DNA of 64,000 bases from Ancylobacter sp. Lp-2 (GTDB lineage: Bacteria > Pseudomonadota > Alphaproteobacteria > Rhizobiales > Xanthobacteraceae): assembly GCF_020523795.1 (NCBI RefSeq), contig NZ_JAJALI010000004.1, positions 248,001 through 312,000 of the forward strand, in the 5' to 3' direction. The position numbers were made by a program, and so were the translations under genes. Shown here piece by piece: positions 35,362 to 45,943 of this stretch. The number at the start of each line of letters is the position of its first letter. The stretch's first letter is position 1. The notes under the pieces were generated by a model. The model was not told where the DNA came from and made no database searches. It saw nothing but the letters and a program-made list of their open reading frames with translations.

Positions 35362-36445
35362 AGTCCGGGCTGCGGCTGTCGACCGCCACGGTCTTGATCA
35401 TCGCCCACACCGCCTGCCCCGGCACCAGCCCGAGCCGCAACACGCTCTCGCGCGTCACGCTTGAGATCAACCGGGTGGAGCCGGCCACCAACGCCACGTC
35501 GGCATAGGGCCCCTCGCCCGGCGTGATCGCCTCGACCACCACCGGCAGCAGATTGCTCACGGAGACGTCGACCGGCTGCGCCAAGGCGATGGCGACGTCG
35601 CGCGCGCGCACCCGCGCCCGCACCGCGCCGCCGAGCGGCGCCTCGACGCGCGGCACCCGGAGTTCGCCGCCGGGAAAGACGAGCGTCGAAAGATCGTACG
35701 CCGCGTCGTGCCGCGCCACCGTGCAGTCGAGCACCGTGCCGATGTCGAAGCGCCCGATCACCGGCTGCATGTCGGCCCGCGACATCACCTCGGTGACCGA
35801 CCCTTCCGCGATCTGCTGGCCGTCCTTCAGCGCCACCACTCGGTCGGAGAGCCGCAGCACCTCCTCGAGCGAATGGCTGACATAGAGGATCGGCAGCTTC
35901 ATCTCGTCGCGCAGGCGTTCGAGATAGGGCAGAATCTCCGCCTTGCGGGCGGCATCGAGCGCAGCCAGCGGCTCGTCCATCAGCAACAGGCGCGGTTGCG
36001 ACAGCAGCGCCCGGCCGATAGCGACGCGCTGCTTCTCGCCGCCGGACAGCGTATGCGGCCGCCGGCCGAGCAGATGGCCGATGCCGAGCAACTCGACCAC
36101 GGCGTCGAAGCCGATGCCGGCATCAGCGCCGCGCGCGCGGCGCTGGCCGTAGCGCAGATTGCGCTCCACCGACATATGCGGAAACAGCCGCGCGTCTTGG
36201 AACACGTAGCCGGCGCGGCGGCGCTCGATCGGCACGTCGATGCCAGCAGCGGAATCGAAATAGGTCTCGCCGTCGACGACGATGCGCCCGCGATCCGGCC
36301 GCACCACCCCGGCCACCGCCTGGATGATGGTGGTCTTGCCGGCGCCGGAGCGGCCGAACAGCGCCGTCACCCCGGCCCCCGGCGCGGTGAAGGCGGAGGC
36401 GAGCGAAAAGCCCGGACGGGCCAGCTGGATGTCGACCTCGATCAT
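35333..36445 (-). CDS. modC: Molybdate ABC transporter ATP-binding protein
   Basis: A 370-residue ATPase. Walker A ALFGRSGAGKTTIIQAV, Q-loop YVFQDARLFPHMSV, signature LSGGEKQRVAIGRALL, Walker B LLLMDEPLAAL, and the His loop LYVSHSLEEVL. The C-terminal third (about 300-370: VSNLLPVVVEAITPG, ADVALVAGSTRLISSVTRES) is a TOBE/Mop domain binding molybdate for feedback control, as in other ModC. Its start overlaps the modB stop by 4 nt. The 3' end overlaps the convergent ModE-like gene. Confidence 0.95.
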   Translation of the reverse strand: MIEVDIQLARPGFSLASAFTAPGAGVTALFGRSGAGKTTIIQAVAGVVRPDRGRIVVDGETYFDSAAGIDVPIERRRAGYVFQDARLFPHMSVERNLRYGQRRARGADAGIGFDAVVELLGIGHLLGRRPHTLSGGEKQRVAIGRALLSQPRLLLMDEPLAALDAARKAEILPYLERLRDEMKLPILYVSHSLEEVLRLSDRVVALKDGQQIAEGSVTEVMSRADMQPVIGRFDIGTVLDCTVARHDAAYDLSTLVFPGGELRVPRVEAPLGGAVRARVRARDVAIALAQPVDVSVSNLLPVVVEAITPGEGPYADVALVAGSTRLISSVTRESVLRLGLVPGQAVWAMIKTVAVDSRSPDFTVPGEPSS

Positions 36446-37131
36446 GCGCGCCCGATCAGCGTGCGAATGCGCCGGTCGGCGAGGTTGGCGAGCAGCAGCG
36501 CCGCCAGCGCCAGCACGATGGACACCACGGTGAGCCGCGCCGCCATGGCGTCGCCATCGGTCATGTGGGTGGCGCTGTAGATGGCGAGCGGGATGGTGCG
36601 GGTCTGCCCCTCGACATTGGAGACGAAGGTGATGGTGGCGCCGAACTCGCCCAGCGCCGAGGCAATGGAGAGCAGCGCGCCGGACAGGATGCCGGGCAGC
36701 ATCAGCGGCAGGGTGATGGTGAGGAACACGTCGAGCCGGCTCGCCCCGAGCGTACGGGCGGCGGTCTCGAGGCCACGGTCCACCGCCTCCAGCGCGAGGC
36801 GGATGGCGTTCACCGTGAGCGGGAAGCTGATCACCGCCGCCGCCACGGTCGCGCCGGCGGTAGTGAAGATCAGCCGGATGTTGAACCACTCGGCGAGATA
36901 CTGGCCGAGATAACCGCGCGCGCCCAGGGTGATGAGCAGGAGATAGCCCACCACCACCTTGGGCAGCACGAGGGGCAGATAGACGATGCCATCGAACAGG
37001 CTCTTACCGGGAAAGCTCGTGCGCGCCAGCACCATGGCTGTCGCCAGCGCGAAGGGCAGGCTCCAGAAGGTCGCCCAGAAGGCGACCTTCAGGCTCAGTT
37101 GGACCGCCGTCCATTCCTCAGGCGTCAGCAT
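36442..37131 (-). CDS. modB: Molybdate ABC transporter permease
   Basis: A 229-residue inner-membrane permease with five or six helices (LKVAFWATFWSLPFALATAM, LFDGIVYLPLVLPKVVVGYL, TTAGATVAAAVISFPLTVNA). The EAA loop is LEAVDRGLETAARTLGASRL, the site contacted by ModC. Family length. It is coupled to modC (ATGA) and lies 39 bp after modA. Confidence 0.95.
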   Translation of the reverse strand: MLTPEEWTAVQLSLKVAFWATFWSLPFALATAMVLARTSFPGKSLFDGIVYLPLVLPKVVVGYLLLITLGARGYLGQYLAEWFNIRLIFTTAGATVAAAVISFPLTVNAIRLALEAVDRGLETAARTLGASRLDVFLTITLPLMLPGILSGALLSIASALGEFGATITFVSNVEGQTRTIPLAIYSATHMTDGDAMAARLTVVSIVLALAALLLANLADRRIRTLIGRA

Positions 37132-37170
37132 GGGCTCTCCCGGACGGACGGCGCGTCGACCTCGCAGGCG

Positions 37171-37971
37171 TCAATGCACCACGAAGCCGTACTTGGCGTA
37201 AACCGCCTTGGCTTCCGGGCCGACGAGGAAGTCGAACACCGCCTTGGTCTCGGCATTGTCCTGCCCCTTGACGATCTCATAGGGGTATTCGACCGGCGGG
37301 TGGCTGTCGGCCGGGAAGGTGGCGACCACCTTCACATTCTTGGCGATGGCAGCGTCGGTGGAATAGACGATGCCGGCGGCCGCCTCGCCGCGCTCGACCA
37401 GCGCCAGCGCCGCGCGCACGCTCTCGGCGCCGACCACGCGGTCCTTCACCTTGTCCCACTGGCCGAGATTGGTCAGCGCGGTCTTGGCATAGACGCCGAT
37501 CGGCACGGAGTCAGTGAGGCCGGTGGCGATCTTGCCGTCGGCGCCGAGGAAGGCGAGCCAGTCGAAGCTCTTGTCGATCTTGACGTCCTTGGCCTTGTCG
37601 GCCGGCATGATCAGCACCAGGCTGTTGCCGATGGGGGTCACGCGGGTGGCCTTCAGGGTGAGGTCCTTCCCCTCGGTATAGTCCATCCACTTGTTGTCGG
37701 CGGAAATGAAGATGCCCGCCGGCGCGCCCTGCTCCAGCTGCTTGGCGAGCGCCGAGGAGGCGGCGAAGGAGAAGACGACGTCCTTGCCGGTCTTCTCCTT
37801 GTAGAGCTTGCCGACGTCCTGCAGCGCATTGGTCATCGAGGCGGCGGCGAATACCGTCGTCTGCGCTTGGGCCTGGGCGACGGGAGCGGCAATGTTGAGC
37901 AGCAGCGCGACGGCCGCGGCGGCGGCCAGCTTCACGGCCGGCCGGAACGAAAGGACGGAGGCATGGAACAT
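37171..37971 (-). CDS. modA: Molybdate ABC transporter substrate-binding protein
   Basis: A 266-residue periplasmic receptor for molybdate/tungstate. A signal peptide (about 1-36, LAAAAAVALLLNIAAPVAQA) precedes TTVFAAASMTNALQDVGKLY, FSFAASSALAKQLEQGAPA (oxyanion Ser pair), KATRVTPIGNSLVLIMPADK, VGAESVRAALALVERGEAA, GIVYSTDAAIAKNV and YAKYGFVVH, the ModA pattern. First of modA-modB-modC, with a palindrome just upstream of its start. Confidence 0.94.
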   Translation of the reverse strand: MFHASVLSFRPAVKLAAAAAVALLLNIAAPVAQAQAQTTVFAAASMTNALQDVGKLYKEKTGKDVVFSFAASSALAKQLEQGAPAGIFISADNKWMDYTEGKDLTLKATRVTPIGNSLVLIMPADKAKDVKIDKSFDWLAFLGADGKIATGLTDSVPIGVYAKTALTNLGQWDKVKDRVVGAESVRAALALVERGEAAAGIVYSTDAAIAKNVKVVATFPADSHPPVEYPYEIVKGQDNAETKAVFDFLVGPEAKAVYAKYGFVVH

Positions 37972-37986
37972 GGAGCGTCTCCCGAG

Positions 37987-38012
37987 ATCATATATTCGTC
38001 CATATACATGAT
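37987..38012. promoter_or_regulatory. ModE-type palindrome before modA
   Basis: A 26-bp dyad whose arms ATCATATAT (37987-37995) and ATATACATGAT (38002-38012) are symmetric at 8 of 9 outer positions around a 6-nt centre TCGTCC. AT-rich arms with TATAT next to a central spacer are what known ModE boxes look like. It lies 16 bp upstream of the modA ATG, in a place to block transcription. The rest of the 318-bp gap (37972-38289) has no visible gene. Confidence 0.7.
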
Positions 38013-38289
38013 CGAACGGACGACGCCAGTACCGATGCGGTGAAAGCCTTGTCGCCGCACCGGCAATCGCCGGCACGGCTCCGCATTCGCCCGCCGGCGA
38101 CGGCTGGAGATGTCGAGAGGCCCGATGGCTCGGCACGGCTGCCGGCCCGTCGCGGCACAGCGATGGGCCCGACGGCCCGCTCGGGGCGGCCATCGGGAAC
38201 GGCGCGCGCGAAATAGAAGTGCCCGTCCACCGGCGCGGGCGGCGCCGACGCTCAGTGCGGAAAGTTCGACCTGCCGTGGAAGTCCGCTG

Positions 38290-38532
38290 TCAGTCGATCA
38301 TCCCGGTCCGTCGGGCGACCTCGGCAGCGACCCGCTCGGCCTCGGCAACCAGATGCCAGGCCGCGACGTGGTCGCTCTTGCCGAAATGGATGGACGGCCC
38401 CTGCGAGACGATACGCCGGCCGCAGCCGTCGTCGACCAGCGAAAACTCATAGATATGATGCGCCACCCGATGCATCACGCGCACCGTGGAAGGCGAGAGG
38501 GTGACGATGTCGAACTCGGCCTGCGGCATCAT
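38290..38532 (-). CDS. Small hypothetical protein (80 aa)
   Basis: An 80-residue soluble protein that I do not recognise: MMPQAEFDIVTLSPSTVRVM, then HRVAHHIYEFSLVDDGCGRR, ending VARRTGMID. It is rich in His and aromatic/charged residues with no membrane segment. A strong site GGGGAGGAG stands 5-8 nt before ATG 38532, which supports it being translated. It is monocistronic between modA's regulatory region and a divergent small gene. Confidence 0.6.
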   Translation of the reverse strand: MMPQAEFDIVTLSPSTVRVMHRVAHHIYEFSLVDDGCGRRIVSQGPSIHFGKSDHVAAWHLVAEAERVAAEVARRTGMID

Positions 38533-38722
38533 ATTCTCCTCCCCATACGTCCCGCCGCCGGAGAAATGGCGAGAACCCGGCCGCTTGTGCGGCTCGCCCA
38601 ATCATTCCTCGGCGGCGACCGAAGCCGGCCGCCGGGATGTCGAACTGGAACTTTCGTCGATCACGAACGTTGCGACAATGAAAAAATTAATCACGTAACG
38701 TAACATTATGCCGGAGAGTGGC

Positions 38723-38950
38723 ATGAACCGTACGACAACTCTCATCGTCGCCGCCGTTCTTCTGATCGTGGCGCTGTACGCTGCGGTGCATTTTTCCGGT
38801 CGCACCACCCCGCAACCGACCGAATCACCGACCCCGCCGGCTTCGCAGAGCGCGCCAGCCCCGGCTACTCCGGCGCCCGCGGCTCCGTCGCCCGCCCCGG
38901 CAACGCCCGGCCCGGCATCGCCGGCACCCGCCAACCCGCCGGCGCCGTGA
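38723..38950 (+). CDS. Proline/alanine-rich membrane-anchored small protein (75 aa)
   Basis: A 75-residue protein: one N-terminal membrane helix (TTLIVAAVLLIVALYAAVHF) followed by a low-complexity Pro/Ala/Ser/Thr tail (TPPASQSAPAPATPAPAAPS). A GGAGAG site precedes the ATG. Such tails make a periplasmic stalk, so it could be a small inner-membrane protein with an extended periplasmic linker; no known function. It ends 10 bp from the convergent end of the glycogen operon. The region just upstream is unusually AT-rich. Confidence 0.55.
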   Translation: MNRTTTLIVAAVLLIVALYAAVHFSGRTTPQPTESPTPPASQSAPAPATPAPAAPSPAPATPGPASPAPANPPAP

Positions 38951-38960
38951 TCGCGTCCGC

Positions 38961-41900
38961 CTAACGGGCGTCGCGCATCGCCTTGAGAGTCATGCGCGCC
39001 GCTTGTGTCTGCAGCACCGCATCCACCGGCTGCGACAGCCGGCGCCGCCAATTCGGCCGCTCGCGGTCGGTGCCCGGCAGGTTCACCGCCACCGTCTCGC
39101 CGGCGAGATCGTCGAGCTGTGCGAGCGCGATGAACGAAGGCGTCCGCGCCACATAGGCGTGGACGGCGGCGAGGAAGCCGCGGTCGAGCGGCGCGCCCTC
39201 CGCCGGCAGTTCGGCGATCAGCCCTTCCCGCTTGAGGGCCACGCCCAGCCGCGCCTTTTCCTGCGCCCGCTCCGCCAGCGCGGTCTGGAAGGCGTCGTCG
39301 TCGTCGAGCCCCAGCGCCCGCCGCTCGGCGAGGTCGACACCGTCCCACCAGCCGGCCAGCGTCGGCAAATCGTGCGTCGAGACGCAGGCCGCCGCCAGCG
39401 ACGGATACTGCTCGGGCGGCGCGAAATCCTCGCCCTGCCGCTCGAACCACAGCACCTTGTAGGAGAGCATGCGCTCGCGATCCAGCTCGTCGCGCATCCC
39501 CTCCGGCACGGTGCCGAGATCCTCGCCCACCACCAGGCAGCGGGCGCGCCGGCTCTCCAGCGCCACCTGTCCGGCAAGATCGGCATAGGGATAGGCGAGA
39601 TAGGCACCCTCGGCCGCGCTCGCGCCTTCCGGCAGCAGGAACAGCCGCCGCAGCCCCATCACATGGTCGATCCGCAGCGCGCCGGCATGGCGCATATTGG
39701 CGGCCAGCAGCCGGCCGTAGGAACGATAGCCGTCGCGCGCCATGGCAAGCGGATCGAGCGGCGGCAGGTTCCAGTTCTGCCCCTCCGGGCCGAGCGGATC
39801 CGGCGGTGCGCCGATCGTCACCCCCGCCATCAGCGCCTCCGCCTCGCCCCAGGCTTCCGCCCCATCCGGCGCGGTGCCGACCGCGAGGTCGCGATAGAAG
39901 CCGAACGACAGCCCCGCCGCCTCTGCCCGCTGCGCCGCCGCGGCGAGCTGGCGGTCGGCGATCCATTGCTGCCACAGCTCGAAGCGGATCCTGCGCGGCT
40001 CCTCGACGATGAGCGCCGCCACCGCCGGCCCATGCGCATCGGCGAAGCCGTCCGGCCAGTCGCGCCAGTTCACATTGGCGAACTGCCGCGCCAGCAGCTG
40101 GAACGCCGCGAAGCCCTGCAGCGCCGCGCCTCCCTCGGCGACGAACCGTTCGAAATCGGCATCCGGCAGGTCGGTGGTGGCGCGGAACGCCGCCTCCAGC
40201 ACCGCCCGCTTGGCCGCCCAGACGCCGGCATAGTCGACATCCCCGCGAGCGGCGAGCGCCATGAACTCGCCCTGCCCGGCCGCCAGCGCGTCATTGACGC
40301 TCGCCGGGCCGGCGAGCGCGCCGACATCGATATAGATTGGGTCGAGGAAGCGCCGGTCGGAGGGATGATAGGGGCTGGCGCGCCGGCGATCCTGCGGAAA
40401 CAGCGCGTGCAGCGGATTGAGCCCGAGGATCCGCGCGCCCTGCCCGCCCGCCGCCTCGGCGAGTTCCGCCAGCGCCGTGAAGTCGCCGATGCCGTGGTCG
40501 TGGCTGCCGCGCAGCGTGTAGAGATGGCCGGCGAGGCCGAACACCCGCTCGCCCCCCTCCAGCTCCGGCGGCAGATAGCTCGAGCGTGGCGCCACGGTGA
40601 GCGCACAGTCGCCGAGGCCGAGCCGCAGCACGTGCCGTCCCGGCGGCAGTTCCGGCAGGCTGATGCGTCGCTCGATGGCGGGCCGCCCGTCCGGCCGCTC
40701 CACCTCGCGCCGCGCGCCATCGTCGGGGCGGATGCGCAACGCCTGCTCGCTGCCGTCCTCCAGCACGATGACGAGGTCGAGGCTGCGCCCGCTCGTCGCC
40801 GCCGTGCCGCCGAGCACCAGCTCGGCCTCGCCGGGCCGCACCACCAGCGCCAGCGGCAGGTCGCGGCCGAAGCGCTCCTCCGACAGCACGGCGAGACTGT
40901 CGCGCACCTCGCCGCCGCTGCCGGCCGGCAGCTTCAGCGCCGTCAGCAGCGCCCGCTTGGTGTCGTCGCCGACCGGGTAGTGATGGCCATCGACGTCCCA
41001 CCAGTCATGCGCGATGCCGGCCGCCGCCGCCAGACGCTCCAGCTGCGCCGGATCCGCGGCCCGCCTCGGCCGCTCGGGCGCCGCCACCTCGACGAGGACC
41101 AGCACCGACCGGCCGGCCAGCGGAAGCGGCGCGTCCCCGGCCTGCTCCTCCGGTTCGGCTTCCGGCCGCGACGTGTCGGCGTCGAGCCGCCAGACGAAAC
41201 CGTCCCGCGCCTCCGGCAGCACCAGCGACACCGCGTCCTCCGCGGCGTTGAGCGCCACCGCAACTCGGTCCGCCGCCACCTCGCCGACCGCGACGGTATA
41301 GAACACCGCCACCAGCGCCCGCGTGCCCGGATCGTCCCAGCCGACTGCCCGGCCATCCGCGCCCCGCCACTCGACATCGGGGATACCGCTGGCGTCGAGC
41401 GGCCGTCCGATCAGCGGCGCCTCGCCGTCGAGCGCGGGATGCGCGCGCCGCAGCGCCACCAGCCGGGCGGTGAAGCGCGCCAGCCCGCCATCCACCTTGC
41501 TCCAGTCGAGCCAGGTCAGGAAATTGTCCTGCGCATAGGCATTGTTGTTGCCCAGCTGCGAACGGCCGCATTCGTCGCCCATGGTGAGCATCGGCGTGCC
41601 GCGCGCCGTAAGCAGCGTGGCCAGCAGCGCCCGGGCGTCGCCCCGCCGCCGTGCCGTCACCTCCAGGTCGGTGGTCGGTCCCTCGACGCCGTGGTTCCAG
41701 CTGTGATTGGCGTCGGTGCCGTCGCGATTGTCCTCGCCATTCGCCTCATTGTGCTTGGCCGAATAGGAGACGAGATCGGCCAGGGTGAAGCCGTCATGGG
41801 CGGTGACGAAGTTGATCGCCCGCGACAATGGCCGCCGCCGGGCGGCGAACACATCGGCCGAGCCGGCCAGCCGCGTCGCCAGCGCCCCCACCTGTCCGGC

Positions 41901-43142
41901 ATCGCCGCGCCAGAACCGCCGCGCGGCGTCGCGGAAATGGTCGTTCCACTCCGCCCAATCGGCCGGGAAGCGGCCGACCTGGTAGCCGCCCGGCCCGACA
42001 TCCCAGGGCTCGGCGATCAAGGCGAGGTCGCGCAGCACCGGGTCCTGCGCCATCGCCGCGAAGAACGGCGCCTCGGGGTCGAAGCCGTCCGCCCGCCGGC
42101 CCAGCGTCGCGCCGAGATCGAAGCGGAAGCCGTCGAGCCCGGTCGCCGCCCAGCGCCGCAGCATGTCCATGGCGAGCCGCAGCACCGGCGGGCGCTCCAG
42201 CGCCAGCGTGTTGCCGGTGCCGGCGTCGTTGAGCAGCAGGCCGGGATCGCCGGTCGCGTGGCGGTAATAGGTGGCGTGGTCGAGCCCGCGCAGGCTCACC
42301 GTCGGCCCGAACACGTCGCTCTCGCCGGTATGGTTGAGCACGACGTCGAGCACCACGCGAATGCCGGCCGCGTGCAGCGCCGCGATCGCCCGGCGGATCT
42401 CGTCGAAGCCGCCGGGCGCGAGGCCGGGATCCGGCGCGCCGAACACCACCGGGTTGTAGCCCCAGTAGTTGGTCAGCCCCAGCGGCGGCAGATGCCGCTC
42501 GTCGATCCACGCCATCGCCGGCATCAGCTCGACCGTGGTGACGCCGAGCTTCGCCAGATGCTCCACCGCCGCCGGCTCGCCGAGCCCGGCGAAGCTACCG
42601 CGCAGCTCGAGCGGCACATCGGGATGCAGCCGGGTGAAGCCGCGCACGTTCAGCTCGTAGAACACCTGCCCGGCCCAGTCGAAGCGCGGCCGGCGCACCG
42701 GCTCGGGCTCGCCGGGCAACACGATCGCCTTCGGCACAAAGGCGGCGCTGTCGGTCTCGTCCTCGGCGGCGCCGCGCGCGCGGGCATCGAACAGCGCCTC
42801 GTGCAGCTGGAAGCGCCGGTCGAGCAGTGCTGCATAGGGGTCGACCAGCAGCTTGGCCGGGTTGAAGCGGTGCCCCTGCGCCGGATCCCACGGCCCGAAT
42901 GCCCGGAACCCGTAGCGCATGCCCGGCAGCACCCCTGAGAGGTGGCCATGGAACACGTCGCCGGTGCGCTCGGGCAGCGGGAAGCGGGCGATCTCCATGT
43001 CGGCGCTGTTGAACAGGCAGAACTCGATGCGGGTGGCGTTGGCGGAGAACACCGCCACATTGACCCCGGCCATCGCGCCCTGCCCGGCGGGCGTGACGCC
43101 CAGCGGCTCCGGTTGCCCGCCCGTCAGCCGCCAGTCGGTCAC
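38961..43142 (-). CDS. glgX-malQ: Fused glycogen debranching enzyme GlgX and 4-alpha-glucanotransferase MalQ
   Basis: A 1393-residue bifunctional protein. Residues ~1-690 are GlgX: an N-terminal CBM48-like part ([20 protein letters not shown]), and a GH13 barrel with [10 protein letters not shown], the nucleophile [10 protein letters not shown] (~340), acid/base [14 protein letters not shown] (~377) and [11 protein letters not shown] (~447); also [19 protein letters not shown]. From ~694 MalQ (GH77) follows: [18 protein letters not shown], the nucleophile [15 protein letters not shown] (~1157), [13 protein letters not shown] (~1206) and [11 protein letters not shown] (~1255). It debranches limit dextrin and disproportionates the released malto-oligosaccharides. 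The GTG start overlaps the glgA stop (GTGA). No stop or frameshift separates the halves. Confidence 0.95.
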   Translation of the reverse strand: MTDWRLTGGQPEPLGVTPAGQGAMAGVNVAVFSANATRIEFCLFNSADMEIARFPLPERTGDVFHGHLSGVLPGMRYGFRAFGPWDPAQGHRFNPAKLLVDPYAALLDRRFQLHEALFDARARGAAEDETDSAAFVPKAIVLPGEPEPVRRPRFDWAGQVFYELNVRGFTRLHPDVPLELRGSFAGLGEPAAVEHLAKLGVTTVELMPAMAWIDERHLPPLGLTNYWGYNPVVFGAPDPGLAPGGFDEIRRAIAALHAAGIRVVLDVVLNHTGESDVFGPTVSLRGLDHATYYRHATGDPGLLLNDAGTGNTLALERPPVLRLAMDMLRRWAATGLDGFRFDLGATLGRRADGFDPEAPFFAAMAQDPVLRDLALIAEPWDVGPGGYQVGRFPADWAEWNDHFRDAARRFWRGDAGQVGALATRLAGSADVFAARRRPLSRAINFVTAHDGFTLADLVSYSAKHNEANGEDNRDGTDANHSWNHGVEGPTTDLEVTARRRGDARALLATLLTARGTPMLTMGDECGRSQLGNNNAYAQDNFLTWLDWSKVDGGLARFTARLVALRRAHPALDGEAPLIGRPLDASGIPDVEWRGADGRAVGWDDPGTRALVAVFYTVAVGEVAADRVAVALNAAEDAVSLVLPEARDGFVWRLDADTSRPEAEPEEQAGDAPLPLAGRSVLVLVEVAAPERPRRAADPAQLERLAAAAGIAHDWWDVDGHHYPVGDDTKRALLTALKLPAGSGGEVRDSLAVLSEERFGRDLPLALVVRPGEAELVLGGTAATSGRSLDLVIVLEDGSEQALRIRPDDGARREVERPDGRPAIERRISLPELPPGRHVLRLGLGDCALTVAPRSSYLPPELEGGERVFGLAGHLYTLRGSHDHGIGDFTALAELAEAAGGQGARILGLNPLHALFPQDRRRASPYHPSDRRFLDPIYIDVGALAGPASVNDALAAGQGEFMALAARGDVDYAGVWAAKRAVLEAAFRATTDLPDADFERFVAEGGAALQGFAAFQLLARQFANVNWRDWPDGFADAHGPAVAALIVEEPRRIRFELWQQWIADRQLAAAAQRAEAAGLSFGFYRDLAVGTAPDGAEAWGEAEALMAGVTIGAPPDPLGPEGQNWNLPPLDPLAMARDGYRSYGRLLAANMRHAGALRIDHVMGLRRLFLLPEGASAAEGAYLAYPYADLAGQVALESRRARCLVVGEDLGTVPEGMRDELDRERMLSYKVLWFERQGEDFAPPEQYPSLAAACVSTHDLPTLAGWWDGVDLAERRALGLDDDDAFQTALAERAQEKARLGVALKREGLIAELPAEGAPLDRGFLAAVHAYVARTPSFIALAQLDDLAGETVAVNLPGTDRERPNWRRRLSQPVDAVLQTQAARMTLKAMRDAR

Positions 43143-44596
43143 GCCGCGCGCTCCCTCGCGAGATTGCGGAACAGCTCGGCATAGGCGCGCGCGGCGCGGT
43201 CCCAGGACACGTCGGTGGCCATGGCGTTGCGCTGCAGCGTGCGCCACAGCGTCTTGTCCTGCCACAGCGCGTGGGTGCGGGTGAGCGCGTTCTGCAGCGC
43301 CGGCACCGTCACCGGCGAGAACTGCACGCCGGTGCCGACCCCGCTCGCCCGCGCCATCTCGTTGACGTCGATCACCGTGTCGGCGAGCCCGCCGACCCGC
43401 GCCACCACCGGCAGCGCGCCATAGCGCAGCGCCGCCAGCTGGGTGAGGCCGCAGGGCTCGAAGCGCGAGGGCACCAGCAGCGCGTCCGACCCGGCCTGGA
43501 TCAGATGCGCCAGTTCCTCGTCATAGCCGAACTGCACCCCGACCCGACCGGGATTGACCCGCGCCGAGCCGGCATAGCGCTCGGTGAGCTGCGGATCGCC
43601 ACTGCCCAGCACCACCAGCTGCGCGCCGATGTCGATCAGCGTCCCCAGCCCGTCCATCAGGAGGTCGAGCCCCTTCTGCCAGGACAGCCGGCTGACCACG
43701 CCGAACAGCAGCGTGTCCGGCTCCTGCGGCAGGCCGAAGCGCGCCTGCAAGGCCGCCTTGTTGGCCGCGCGGGCGTCCAGCCGCTTCGCGTCGAACGGCG
43801 ACGGCAGCAGGCTGTCGGCCGCCGGGTCCCACGCCGCGGCGTCGAGCCCGTTGAGGATGCCGGAGAGCACGCCGCGCCGCTGGTTGAGCAGGCCTTCCAG
43901 GCCCATGCCGGCTTCCGGCTGCAGGATCTCGGCGGCGTAGCCGGGCGAGACGGTGGTGATGCGGTCGGCCAGTTGCAGGCCGGCCTTCAGATAGCCGACC
44001 GTGCCGTAATATTCGATGCCGCCCATCGAGAAGGCATGCGCCGGCAGCCCCAGCAGCGGCGCGACGCTGGCGGGGAACTGCCCCTGGAAGGCGATGTTGT
44101 GGATCGACATCACCGTACCGGGCCGCCGGCCACTAGCATAATGCAGATAGGCGGGCGCGAGGCCGGCCTGCCAGTCATGCGCGTGCACGACATCGGGCAC
44201 GAAGCCCGGCACCAGGCCGAGGCCGATCCCCGACGCCACCGCTCCCAGCGCCGCGAAGCGCTGGGCATTGTCGACATAGTCGCGCCCGTCGGTGCCGGTA
44301 TAGGGTCCGCCCGGCCGGTCATAAAGGTGCGGGGCGTCGATGACGAACAGGTCGAGCCCGGCGGCGGTCGCGGCATAGAGCCGCGCCGGCGCGCCGAACA
44401 GATGGTCGAAATAGAAGGCTTCCTCCCGCGCGCCGAGCGCCGCCATCACCGCCGGATAGCCGGGGACCAGCGTGCGCACCGCGACGCCCTGCGCCTTCAG
44501 CGCCGCCGGCAGCGCGCCGGCCACATCGGCAAGCCCGCCGGTCTTCACCAGCGGGTAGATCTCGGAGACCACCGAGAGAAGCTTCAGTTCCGACAC
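43139..44596 (-). CDS. glgA: Glycogen synthase (ADP-glucose)
   Basis: A 485-residue GT5 enzyme elongating glycogen from ADP-glucose. Family marks: [20 protein letters not shown] (ADP-glucose-binding KTGGL, ~18), [59 protein letters not shown] and [20 protein letters not shown] (E in the ligand loop). Length is standard. Its last 4 nt overlap the start of the glgX-malQ gene. Confidence 0.97.
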   Translation of the reverse strand: MSELKLLSVVSEIYPLVKTGGLADVAGALPAALKAQGVAVRTLVPGYPAVMAALGAREEAFYFDHLFGAPARLYAATAAGLDLFVIDAPHLYDRPGGPYTGTDGRDYVDNAQRFAALGAVASGIGLGLVPGFVPDVVHAHDWQAGLAPAYLHYASGRRPGTVMSIHNIAFQGQFPASVAPLLGLPAHAFSMGGIEYYGTVGYLKAGLQLADRITTVSPGYAAEILQPEAGMGLEGLLNQRRGVLSGILNGLDAAAWDPAADSLLPSPFDAKRLDARAANKAALQARFGLPQEPDTLLFGVVSRLSWQKGLDLLMDGLGTLIDIGAQLVVLGSGDPQLTERYAGSARVNPGRVGVQFGYDEELAHLIQAGSDALLVPSRFEPCGLTQLAALRYGALPVVARVGGLADTVIDVNEMARASGVGTGVQFSPVTVPALQNALTRTHALWQDKTLWRTLQRNAMATDVSWDRAARAYAELFRNLARERAA

Positions 44597-44667
44597 GATG
44601 CTCGCCTGCCCCTGTTTCCCTGCCCCGGCCCGCTCTCCCGACCGATCCTAGCCTCGCTCCGCGACGC

Positions 44668-45936
44668 CTAGATATCGAGACGGTCGATCATCGACTGGGT
44701 GATGAGGCAGATGCCCTTCTCGGTGCGGCGGAAGCGCTTGGCGTCGAGCTCGGGGTCCTCGCCGACCACCAGCCCCTCGGGAATGCGCACATGCGCGTCG
44801 ATCACCACGTTGCGCAGCTGCGCCGAGCGGCCGATCTCGACATAAGGCAGCACCACGGCGTTCTCGAGCGTGCCGTAGGAGTTCACCCGCACCCCGGTGA
44901 ACAAGAGCGCCCGCCGCAGCGACGAACCCGAGACGATGCAGCCGCCGGACACCAGCGAGGAGATCGCCTGCCCGCGCCGCCCCTCGTCATCATGCACGAA
45001 TTTCGCCGGCGGGGTGATCTCGCTATAGGTCCAGATCGGCCAGTCGCGGTCGTAGAGGTCGAGCTCGGGCACGATCCCGGTGAGATCGACATTGGCCTCC
45101 CAATAGGCGTCGACCGTGCCGACGTCGCGCCAATAGGGCGCCGTCTCCATGTCCGAGCGCACGCAGGAGCGCGAGAAATGGTGGGCACAGGCTTTGCCGT
45201 GCTTCACCAGATAGGGGATGAGGTCCTTGCCGAAATCATGCGTCGACAGCGGGTCGGCGGCGTCGCGCTTCAGCTGCTCGATCAGGAACTTGGTCTCGAA
45301 GACATAGATGCCCATCGAGGCCAGCGCCTTGTCCGGGTGGCCGGGCATCGCCGGCGGCTTCTTCGGCTTTTCGAGGAAGGAGATGATCTGGTCCTCGGAA
45401 TCGACATGCATCACGCCGAAGGCGCTGGCCTCCTCAAGCGGCACTTCGAGACAGCCCACCGTCACGTCGGCGCCCTTGTCGACATGCTCCTGCAGCATCA
45501 CCTCGTAGTCCTGCTTGTACACGTGGTCGCCGGCCAGGATGATGATGTGGCGGGTGTCGTAGGCCTCGATGATGTCGAGGTTCTGATAGACCGCGTCCGC
45601 CGTCCCCAGATACCACATGGTCTCCGAGACCCGCTGGCTGGCCGGCAACACATCGAAGCTCTCATTGCGCTCGTGGCGGAAGAAGTTCCAGCCGCGCTGC
45701 ATGTGGCGGATCAGGCTGTGCGCCTGATACTGGGTCGCCACGCCGATGCGGCGGATGCCGGAGTTCAGCGCATTGGACAGCGCGAAGTCGATGATGCGCG
45801 ACTTGCCGCCGAAATAGACCGCCGGCTTGGCGCGCCGGTCGGTCAGTTCCATCAGCCGGCTGCCGCGCCCGCCGGCGAGCACATAGGCCATGGCCGTTCG
45901 GGCGAGAGGTGCGTTCTGGAGCGTCGGCCTGGCCAT
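44668..45936 (-). CDS. glgC: Glucose-1-phosphate adenylyltransferase
   Basis: A 422-residue enzyme making ADP-glucose, the committed step of glycogen synthesis. [23 protein letters not shown] motif (nucleotidyl-transfer loop), [49 protein letters not shown] (DxH metal site), [16 protein letters not shown] and the C-terminal left-handed beta-helix repeats ([31 protein letters not shown]). Its ribosome site AAGGAG lies inside the end of glgB, only 7 bp separating the two genes; 71 bp precede glgA. Confidence 0.97.
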   Translation of the reverse strand: MARPTLQNAPLARTAMAYVLAGGRGSRLMELTDRRAKPAVYFGGKSRIIDFALSNALNSGIRRIGVATQYQAHSLIRHMQRGWNFFRHERNESFDVLPASQRVSETMWYLGTADAVYQNLDIIEAYDTRHIIILAGDHVYKQDYEVMLQEHVDKGADVTVGCLEVPLEEASAFGVMHVDSEDQIISFLEKPKKPPAMPGHPDKALASMGIYVFETKFLIEQLKRDAADPLSTHDFGKDLIPYLVKHGKACAHHFSRSCVRSDMETAPYWRDVGTVDAYWEANVDLTGIVPELDLYDRDWPIWTYSEITPPAKFVHDDEGRRGQAISSLVSGGCIVSGSSLRRALLFTGVRVNSYGTLENAVVLPYVEIGRSAQLRNVVIDAHVRIPEGLVVGEDPELDAKRFRRTEKGICLITQSMIDRLDI

Positions 45937-45943
45937 GTCGGGG

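Noticed and set aside
39003-42938. A 1311-codon open frame antisense to the glgX-malQ gene
   Set aside because: High GC and third-position bias open the antisense frame. The translation is Arg/His/Gln-rich without any motif, while the minus strand has complete catalytic motifs throughout.
38961-43142. glgX and malQ as two separate genes
   Set aside because: No stop codon, frameshift or ribosome site occurs near the junction around residue 690.
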